From Methanobrevibacter sp. TLL-48-HuF1 (GTDB taxonomy: Archaea > Methanobacteriota > Methanobacteria > Methanobacteriales > Methanobacteriaceae), in NCBI RefSeq assembly GCF_023617305.1, contig NZ_CP081485.1, positions 1,664,501 through 1,728,500 of the forward strand: 64,000 nucleotides of DNA, read 5' to 3'. The position numbers were made by a program, and so were the translations under genes. Below the pieces are notes generated by a model, which ran no database searches, had not been told where the DNA came from, and was given only the letters and a program-made list of their open reading frames with translations. Shown here in pieces: positions 57,514-64,000 of this stretch (its first letter is position 1; each line of letters begins with the position of its first letter).

Positions 57514-57758
57514 AAAAGTATTACTTTTTACTAAATTTTTCCTATTTTTATTAACATTTTTTTATAAAAAAGTATTACTTAAAAATTTTTTATTTATATA
57601 TGTTTTTGTTTTTTGTATTATCTGGCTAATTGCTTTTTATGGTATTATTTGTTTGTATTTTTGGGGGATTTTTAAGCTATAAAGTGCTAATTATTATTTT
57701 TTTTCATTTTTTTTCAAAAAAAGTAATACTTTTTTAGCAAAAAGTATTTATTATACTT
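57514..57758. repeat. Cluster of AAGTAwTACTT palindromes
   Basis: AAAAGTATTACTTTT (57514-57528), AAAAGTATTACTT (57568-57580) and AAAAGTAATACTTTT (57719-57733) are near-perfect palindromes of one type. A looser copy, AAAAGTATTTATTATACTT, is at 57740-57758. They lie between the flp operon and the second MFS gene. Recurrence of the same palindrome suggests binding sites for a dimeric regulator, not chance, though the region is AT-rich. Confidence 0.45.
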
Positions 57759-57763
57759 AGTTA

Positions 57764-57865
57764 CTATATATGATTGTTTGAAGATGATTCCGTAATTTCG
57801 TTAGAATCATAATTTTGCTCAGCTGTGTTATCTTGGGATTGGTTTCTATTTTCAAACAAAGTCAT
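57764..57865 (-). CDS. Possible 33-residue peptide
   Basis: A reverse-strand frame from ATG 57865 to TAG 57764 encodes a polar peptide (starting MTLFENRNQSQDNTAEQNYD). AAAAGAG lies next to the ATG as a weak ribosome site. Amino-acid make-up is not that of random AT-rich DNA. It may be the remaining N-terminus of a lost gene. No known family. Confidence 0.25.
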   Translation of the reverse strand: MTLFENRNQSQDNTAEQNYDSNEITESSSNNHI

Positions 57866-57908
57866 CTCTTTTTAAAATAGATGAACATTACAATTTTTAC
57901 AAAAAAAT

Positions 57909-57940
57909 AAGAATTAGTTTTTTAACTAATTCTTATAGCC
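57909..57940 (-). terminator. Terminator of the second MFS gene
   Basis: Arms AAGAATTAGTT (57909-57919) and AACTAATTCTT (57924-57934) form a perfect 11-bp stem with a TTTT loop. Read on the minus strand it is followed by ATTTTTTTG, and it lies about 40 bases after the MFS stop. Confidence 0.7.
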
Positions 57941-57973
57941 TTTATGTACTTATTTTTAAAATATAGTGTGAGA

Positions 57974-59365
57974 TTATCTTTGTGTGGTGTTTAGTTTATC
58001 ATTGGAGTTCATTCCCACAAGTGATGCTAAAATACTTATGAATCCAAGTATTGTAGAACATATTAAAGCTAAATGACAGCTTTCACTAAGTTGTGGATAT
58101 ACGCTAGGGGTTATAGTTACATTACCCATTACAAATGCAAAAATAACTGTTAATATACCTATACTTAATGTCTGACCGATAACTCTCATGGTAGCTACTG
58201 CAGCTGATGCCATGGTTGTTTCATTTGGCGGAACACTGCTCATCATTGTATTTGTATTTGGGCTACTGAACAGTCCATATCCTACGCCTCCAATCATCAA
58301 TGCAATAATTATGACATATATTGATGTGGTGTCATCCATTGTTGTCAGTATTAATATAGCTATTGTTGCAAGCCCCATTCCAAGTGCTGAGAGTTTTTGA
58401 GGATTTATCAAATCAGATAATTTTCCTGACTGTGGTGTTACAATTGCCTGCATTATAGGCATGCTGATTAAAATCAATCCTGTCATTTGTGCATTCCAGC
58501 CTAAAATATATTGAAAATGGTAATTGATAATTGTAGATACACTAAAAATGGAAATATAACTTATTACGCTTGCTATATTGCTTGATAAGAATTTATGGTT
58601 CTTATATAATCTTACATTAAATATTGGATATTTCTGTTTTAATTCATAGTAGATGAATATTATTAGAAATATTACTCCAACTGCTGTAATTATCTGTCCG
58701 GTTAGTGTATGCAGTTCTGTAAATCCATACATAAATGCTGAAATTCCAATTCCATAAAAAACACTTCCTTTTATATCAATAGGATCATTTGCATCTAATT
58801 TCCATTCGTCTTTAATTTTTAAATAAGTAAGAACTACTACAATAAAACTTACTGGAAGTGTTATTGCAAAGATACTTTCCCAGCCAAAGTTATATGTTAA
58901 ACTTCCTCCCAGTACTGGAGCCAGAGACAGTCCGATATAAACTGAAGCTATGTTGATTCCCAATGCACGTCCTCTTTGATTATTTGGAACAGCTTTTACA
59001 ATCATACTTACGGATGATACAAAAATTGCAGCAGACCCTATAGCCTGAATAAATCTGAACAGTAATAGCATTTCAGTATTTGCAGCCATTATTATTCCTG
59101 CAGTCCCTATGAAAAATACAAGAGCACCATAGAAGAATGATTTTTTAAGTCCTTTTTTAGCACAAATTTTCCCGAAGGGGACACTTAATACAGCCATGGT
59201 TAATAGATAAAGGTTTATTGTCCAATTTTGCAAAATATTGCTTAAGTGAAATACTCTTGCAAGTTCCGGCAGAGCCATTGTTACTGCATTTGATGTGTAT
59301 GCAGCCATAAAACTAGCTAGTGACCCTACAAGCACTACATAAAATGCGGTTGTTTTTTTAATCAT
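57974..59365 (-). CDS. MFS exporter, DHA2-like, paralogue
   Basis: 463 residues with about 14 membrane segments. Motif A-like GKICAKKGLKKSFFYG, then RFIQAIGSAAIFVSSVSMIVKAV, and the antiporter motif C segment GRALGINIASVYIGLSLAPVLGG. It shares long stretches with the protein at 51205-52587, such as LTYNFGWESIF, HKFLSSNIASV and GYGLFSSPNTNTMMSSVPP, so the two arose by duplication. Substrate unknown. It has its own promoter region of 100 bases and a strong terminator. Confidence 0.88.
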   Translation of the reverse strand: MIKKTTAFYVVLVGSLASFMAAYTSNAVTMALPELARVFHLSNILQNWTINLYLLTMAVLSVPFGKICAKKGLKKSFFYGALVFFIGTAGIIMAANTEMLLLFRFIQAIGSAAIFVSSVSMIVKAVPNNQRGRALGINIASVYIGLSLAPVLGGSLTYNFGWESIFAITLPVSFIVVVLTYLKIKDEWKLDANDPIDIKGSVFYGIGISAFMYGFTELHTLTGQIITAVGVIFLIIFIYYELKQKYPIFNVRLYKNHKFLSSNIASVISYISIFSVSTIINYHFQYILGWNAQMTGLILISMPIMQAIVTPQSGKLSDLINPQKLSALGMGLATIAILILTTMDDTTSIYVIIIALMIGGVGYGLFSSPNTNTMMSSVPPNETTMASAAVATMRVIGQTLSIGILTVIFAFVMGNVTITPSVYPQLSESCHLALICSTILGFISILASLVGMNSNDKLNTTQR

Positions 59366-59464
59366 TTGTTTTTATTTCTCCGTTTTATTGTTTTTTTAAA
59401 ATAAGAACATTAAATATATTTGTTAAGTATGTACAATAAAACTTTGCCAGCAATTATAAAAAAA

Positions 59465-60079
59465 TTAGTTTGGGAATAAATAGTTATAAATTTTATTTAT
59501 TCCAGAAAAAAATCCATTATATTCTTTATTATGTATGTTACTTATCATATCTTCGATACGGTCATCTAACTCTTTAGTATAAGTTTTGTTGTTGTAATCA
59601 TGGGTTGTGAAGTAATGAACTTCAATACTATAATTTGTATCCTCTTTTGGGAAAACATAGTTTACTCCGACATGATCCCATTGATAATCATTATCTCTTG
59701 AAGGATTTGAATAATACTGTTTGGAAACATTAATGCCTCCTAAATCAACATTTTCTTTTTTCAATACTTTAAAACCTCCAGATTCCATAGAAGCAAATTT
59801 GGCATTTGAAATGTCGGTTATACTTGATTCCGGCCAATCATCCCATACATCAATAATAGTGTAGTTGTTTGTAATTCCATTATCTGTTTTTGCTTGACCA
59901 CTAATGTTTACTTCATCTGTTGTGTTCCAAGCTTCTGGAACTACAATATTTGAATGTCCAAATTCAATGGTTTTGTCTGTATGGACACTTAAAAAATTAT
60001 TTATGGCACTCATATTAGCCACAAAAAATATTATTATAATAACAATAACAATGCTCATAAAAATATCTCTTTTTTGCAT
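59465..60079 (-). CDS. Membrane-anchored extracellular protein
   Basis: 204 residues. The N-terminus MQKRDIFMSIVIVIIIIFFVANM is a signal anchor, leaving about 175 residues outside. The outer part has two Trp-rich stretches (WDDWPESS and DYQWDHVGVNYVFP) and a likely beta fold; its shape resembles the PsbP/DcrB-like small domains of Methanobrevibacter, but no motif is firm. It begins one base before the end of the glycosyltransferase gene upstream, so it is the last gene of the signalling run and may assist or sense polymer at the surface. Confidence 0.75.
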   Translation of the reverse strand: MQKRDIFMSIVIVIIIIFFVANMSAINNFLSVHTDKTIEFGHSNIVVPEAWNTTDEVNISGQAKTDNGITNNYTIIDVWDDWPESSITDISNAKFASMESGGFKVLKKENVDLGGINVSKQYYSNPSRDNDYQWDHVGVNYVFPKEDTNYSIEVHYFTTHDYNNKTYTKELDDRIEDMISNIHNKEYNGFFSGINKIYNYLFPN

Positions 60080-60080
60080 A

Positions 60081-61851
60081 TTATTCCTCTATTCTTTTAT
60101 GTTTGGTTTTATCCCATTTTCTTTCTTTTCTAATAATCATTTTAAACATTGTTTCGAAAAATAATGGTATTAAATGGAAACAATAAATCCAATAACTGAT
60201 AATATCTTTTATAAATTTTAAAGGACCTGCTTTTTCACGTAAAAGGGCAATAGAAATTCCGGGAATAAATGCTATTGTTGAGATTATTCCTACAATAATT
60301 GGAGCATCCATTCTAATTATAGTTACTCCATGAAATATAAACCAAGAAATTGAATTTATTATACTAACAATAAATCCAAAGAATATGAATAAGTTAAATG
60401 CATAAAATGAAATATGTTCGATAATCCCGTATTTTTTTATAAGTGGTAGTGGGGATTTTAAAATTTTTGGCAAATATATGAATATGGTTTCAAAGTTACC
60501 GATAGCCCACCTTGTTCTTTGTTTAAAGAAAGACTTCCAATCAGTTACAGCTTCCTGATAAACTGCAGTTTCTCCACAATAACGTATTTGACCACCTTTA
60601 AGTAATATTTTAACGGATAGATTTAAATCTTCAGTTACTGCAAATCCATCCCATTTTTCACCATCAATAATAGCTTGTTTTTTTAACAAATTGTCCATTA
60701 CCACCTAAAAATCCACTTTTTCCTAAATTATCTTTAGCTATTAATGTATTTCCAAAACTTTCAAATTCTACATGTTGCATATTTGCAAGGAAGTTTTCAT
60801 CTTTGTTATACATTTTAACTCTAGTTTGAACACCCTGAACTTTGGGATTATTTAAATAAGGTATAACAATATTTAAGAAATCTTTTTTTACTTGGGTATC
60901 AGCATCAAAAACTCCAATTATTTCTCCTTTTGATAAATTTAGAGCATCATTCAATACAAAACCTTTTCCTTTCCCAGATTTTGGAGGTTTTCTTGTAACA
61001 ATTCTCAATATGGGAATATCTTTCTTTAATTCAGATAATTTTTCACCAGTACTGTCTGTTGAACCGTCATTTACAACAATAAGCTCAAAGTTAGGTTTTC
61101 CATTTAAAGTATAATCTATTTTGCTAATGCTGGTTACTGTTTGAGCAATAGTATACTCTTCATTATGTGCAGGAATAATAAGACTAACAAAAGGAGGTTT
61201 TTCATAAGGGATAGGTTTTTCCTGTTTTTTTGTACTGATTATAGCTAAGAAAAGCATGGTTAATGTTGGAATAAGAAGAAGCCATTGAAGCCATGTTACA
61301 TTTCTAGCTAGTATTCCGAAAATTATTAATGCACTGCAAGTCACTAGAAGAAATATTGAATTTGATTTTTCAATTAAAAGTTCTTCATTTTTTTCTTTAA
61401 TCTTATCTTTAGCATTTATTGTTTTTAGTGTGTTGATATTATGTTTTTTTACAGATACATCAATCATTCTTTCTAATTCTTCTATTTCAATAGGCTTTAT
61501 TAAATATCCGAAGGGATTTCCAGGAATTATTTCATCAATTATGTTATCAGTTATATCATCGATTATAGCTATATGGGGTATGTTTATTTTTTCAATTGAA
61601 GAAGTTATTTCACTGTAACTTGAATTATTGATTTTTGTATCTAAAAGAAGTATGTTGGGAATGTCTTTTTTTATATTTTTTACAAGTTTCTTCCCATCAC
61701 TTTCAAATCCAATTATTTTATATTTGGCATTGTTTAATGATTTATTTATAGTGGATATAAATTCATCATCATTACTTCCAATATAAACATTGGTTGTGTA
61801 ATTTTTTGTTGTTGCAATTTGTTTTATATTCTCTTTTGTTGCCGACTTCAT
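60081..61851 (-). pseudogene. Receiver-glycosyltransferase fusion, one-base frameshift
   Basis: Residues 20-125 form a response-regulator-like receiver: acidic D28/D29, phospho-acceptor D71 in ILLLDTKI, K119 in YLIKP; the usual Thr is replaced (IAIIDD). Two membrane segments follow (about 170-210), then a processive family-2 glycosyltransferase: SLIIPAHNEE, VVNDGSTDS, GVFDADTQV, GGNGQFV, TEDLNLS and QRTRW, ending in four or more membrane helices. The frame breaks at GTT followed by seven A (60678-60684 on the plus strand); six A would join GQFVKK to QAIIDGEKWDG. It could be a sequencing error, a phase-variable run or a dead gene. With an intact frame it would make a polysaccharide controlled by signalling. 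Confidence 0.85.
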
Positions 61852-61862
61852 TTTAACCCCAT

Positions 61863-62273
61863 TTATTCTGTAAACCCATATGAATCATTTATTTTCTTTG
61901 ATTCTACTTTTGATTTAGCTATTGCTATTTTTAAAGTTTTATCTAATTTATTAATGTCATATGGTTTTGAAACAAAGCCGTAAGATCCTTTTATATTTGA
62001 TTTGTTAAAAGTTTCAGTATCATTGTTTGCAGTTAAATATACAACTGCAATTCCTAATTCTGATATGACTTCACTAGCTTCAATACCACTCATACTGCCT
62101 TTTAATTTAATATCCATTAAAACAACATCAGGTAAATGTTCTGCAGCCATGTCAATTGCATCCTGACCGTTATCTGCGGTGCCGATTACTTTATAACCCA
62201 AATCTTTTAATCCGTATTGTAAATCTAGTGCAATAATTGATTCATCTTCTACAATTAATATTTTTTCTTCCAT
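61863..62273 (-). CDS. Stand-alone response regulator
   Basis: 136 residues, a CheY-like receiver with no output domain. KILIVEDESIIALDLQ gives the acidic pair, VVLMDIKLKG the phospho-acceptor Asp, VVYLTAN the Thr, and GFVSKPYD the Lys. All key residues are present. Lying between a histidine kinase (15 bases) and the receiver-glycosyltransferase fusion (12 bases), it probably relays phosphate or competes for the kinase. Such ISL-type receivers are common beside HisKA_2 kinases in methanogens. Confidence 0.93.
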   Translation of the reverse strand: MEEKILIVEDESIIALDLQYGLKDLGYKVIGTADNGQDAIDMAAEHLPDVVLMDIKLKGSMSGIEASEVISELGIAVVYLTANNDTETFNKSNIKGSYGFVSKPYDINKLDKTLKIAIAKSKVESKKINDSYGFTE

Positions 62274-62287
62274 ATTAAGTTCCTCTT

Positions 62288-64000
62288 TTATTTATATCCT
62301 ACATATTCTTGATTTATTGGAAATTTTATTTTAAATTGAGTTCCATTATTTACAGTTAATTCTAAAGTTCCGTTAATCTGTTTAATTAATGATTTAATAA
62401 TTATTGAACCTAAACTTTGCATTTTAGTATCTTTCAGCCCGATACCATTATCTTTAAATACAAATTCACAGGTTTCGTCATCAATTAATTTCATATGTTT
62501 ATATATTTGTTTATTTTTTGTATTGTCATTAAATGCATGTTTAATTGAATTAGTTGTTAATTCGTTTATTATTAATAAGAGTGGTGTAACAAGAGAAATA
62601 GGCATCCATAATTCTGAGTCAATGCATGTTATAAAATTTATGTCGTTACGTGAACTCAATAAATTATTTAATGTTTCATCTTGTTGTGTAATGGCTTCAC
62701 TTACATTTAAATTTTCAAAATCTAAACTTTCACAAGTTTGTGCATGTAAAATTGATAATGAATTTAGTCTACTTTGCATATGTTCAATGATTAATTCGGG
62801 TTCTTTTGAATATTCTCTTTTTTCCAAATTTATAAAACTATTTAATATTTGTAAGTTATTTTTTATTCTATGATGAACTTCTTTAATTATTATTTTTTGT
62901 TTTTCTATAATTTTTATATGTTCTCTTTTTTCAATATCATGTGTAATGTCAATTAAAAATCCAATAGTATGGAGTTCATTGTTCACATAAAAGTTTTCAA
63001 GTATTAATTCACAGGTTATTGGTTTTTTTGTAGTTTTATCTTTATAAAAAGTAAAAGTTTCATCAAATTTATTTATTTCCCCGGATTCCATTTTTTTTAG
63101 TTTTTCAACTACTTTTTTTTCTCCAATATGCTTATAAATATTATAATTATGAGTATATTCTTGTTTTTTTACTCCAATAATATTATAAAAGCCATCAGTA
63201 AATGAATAAGTTATGGGATTAAATGGCTCTATTAATAGTGCAAGTTTTTGAGTATGTGTAAATCCATTTAAAATATAATCAATTGGATTAAGGATATTTG
63301 AATCTAATTCTGAACTTATATCTTTAAAAAAACCATAAATTCCCATATATTCATTATTATTGTATTTTGGATATAAATTGCATTCTAAAGTTTTTATTTT
63401 CCCATTTTCAGTTTTAATCCTAATTTTTTCTTTTATTTCCATTTTTCTTGGAAGATTTTCATGCAGGGCTTTTTTAATTTTTTCTTTATCTTCTTTAAGT
63501 GCCAGATCAAAGATTATATTATAATATTTGTCAGAAGACTTTTGATGTCTTCCTAAAATATTGTATATTCCATTTGTCCAGACATATTTATTATTTGTTT
63601 TATAGTAACTGCCTGTTTGTGACATATATTCAATTAAATATAATTTATCACTTTGATTATTAATTGCAGAATTTTTAGTAATTGCTTCAGCTTCATAATT
63701 GTTAATAATGTATATTTGTCCGCTTTTTTCCATTATTATTGTAGTTACAATTAAACTTAGTATATTCTCTTCAAAATAAAGTAATCTTAATTTTTCAACT
63801 TCGCTTTTTTTATTTATAACTTTTTTAACATGTTCCTTGAATAAATTATGATAAAATGGAAGGCATTCACTAAAACGTCTTCCGAGGATATCTGTAGGGT
63901 TTATATTTAATCTTTGCAGTAATGTTTTTCCAAATCGTGTGACTATTAAATCTTCTCCATTATCAACAGGAGTGAATTGATTAACATCAGATGAAATTTG
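62288..64000 (-). CDS. PAS-domain histidine kinase, 5' partial
   Basis: 570 residues are visible and the frame is open to the window edge, so the start is outside; the ATG at 63733 is internal to a PAS-like domain. At least three PAS/PAC-like units are present, with TRFGKTLLQRLNINPTDILG, YVWTNGIYNILGRHQKS and YSFTDGFYNIIGVKKQE as similar openings. The kinase core is of HisKA_2 type, with the His in EVHHRIKNNLQ, then an ATPase domain: NELTTNSIKHAF, DNGIGL and SLGSIIIKSLIKQINGTLEL. No membrane segment is visible, so it is likely a cytoplasmic sensor. It is the first gene seen of the signalling run. Confidence 0.93.
   Translation of the reverse strand, partial: QISSDVNQFTPVDNGEDLIVTRFGKTLLQRLNINPTDILGRRFSECLPFYHNLFKEHVKKVINKKSEVEKLRLLYFEENILSLIVTTIIMEKSGQIYIINNYEAEAITKNSAINNQSDKLYLIEYMSQTGSYYKTNNKYVWTNGIYNILGRHQKSSDKYYNIIFDLALKEDKEKIKKALHENLPRKMEIKEKIRIKTENGKIKTLECNLYPKYNNNEYMGIYGFFKDISSELDSNILNPIDYILNGFTHTQKLALLIEPFNPITYSFTDGFYNIIGVKKQEYTHNYNIYKHIGEKKVVEKLKKMESGEINKFDETFTFYKDKTTKKPITCELILENFYVNNELHTIGFLIDITHDIEKREHIKIIEKQKIIIKEVHHRIKNNLQILNSFINLEKREYSKEPELIIEHMQSRLNSLSILHAQTCESLDFENLNVSEAITQQDETLNNLLSSRNDINFITCIDSELWMPISLVTPLLLIINELTTNSIKHAFNDNTKNKQIYKHMKLIDDETCEFVFKDNGIGLKDTKMQSLGSIIIKSLIKQINGTLELTVNNGTQFKIKFPINQEYVGYK

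Noticed and set aside
57473-57682. 69-residue hydrophobic reading frame on the plus strand
   Set aside because: Composition (Phe, Leu, Ile, Lys) is what T-rich DNA gives by chance, no ribosome site, and it runs through two of the palindromes.
60676-60690. Programmed -1 frameshift on A AAA AAC
   Set aside because: The heptamer is not in the correct phase and a -1 shift would not enter the downstream frame.

Overview
The window comes from a methanogenic archaeon of the order Methanobacteriales, most likely Methanobrevibacter and close to the gut species M. smithii. The evidence is a very AT-rich genome, giant adhesin-like surface proteins, archaeal ribosomal and RNA polymerase subunit genes, archaeal isoprenoid lipid genes, and an Flp/MvhB operon of hydrogenotrophic methanogens. 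Species assignment is inference; no 16S rRNA is present.

Layout. (1) 1-11.6 kb: two tandem adhesin-like proteins, the first cut by the window edge, built from parallel beta-helix repeats followed by Ig-like/transthyretin-like repeats. (2) 11.7-19.5 kb: an insertion-sequence island with a solitary IS end, a frameshifted IS1182-like element, an IS1182-like element with an intact transposase and a 4-bp target duplication, an ISM1-like transposase split by an IS5-like element with an exact 8-bp target duplication, and a decayed relative with 28-bp inverted repeats and another 8-bp duplication. (3) 19.6-22.7 kb: a polyphosphate pair, ppx-ppk1. (4) 22.9-35.5 kb: tRNA-Ser(GGA), then a long same-strand block for information processing and lipid synthesis (rps13-rps4-rps11-rpoD-rpl18e-rpl13-rps9-rpoN-rpoK-eno-ferredoxin-rps2-MEMO-mvk-ipk-fni-RNase J-idsA). 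Mevalonate kinase, isopentenyl phosphate kinase, type 2 isomerase and prenyl transferase supply late steps of the archaeal mevalonate route to membrane lipids.

(5) 35.8-43.9 kb: a DUF2142 membrane protein, a TrmB-like regulator facing hcp-cupin, a methyltransferase, and two paralogous membrane TPR proteins flanking a ferredoxin-type aldo/keto reductase. (6) 44-51.2 kb: gltX, a charged membrane-anchored protein, LL-diaminopimelate aminotransferase and three small acidic proteins. (7) 51.2-59.4 kb: two paralogous MFS exporters bracketing an operon matching flpECBD followed directly by the polyferredoxin gene mvhB, without hydrogenase subunits mvhG/mvhA. Upstream lies an AT-rich gap carrying repeated AAGTAwTACTT palindromes. 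(8) 59.5-64 kb: a signalling operon with a PAS histidine kinase (running off the window), a stand-alone receiver, a receiver-membrane-glycosyltransferase fusion broken by a one-base shift in an A7 run, and a small membrane-anchored extracellular protein.

The most interesting candidate system is the last one: a two-component cascade that appears to end in a membrane polysaccharide synthase carrying its own receiver-like domain. The Flp/MvhB operon and the nested IS island are the next most informative. All functions are read from sequence by eye; no database search was run.
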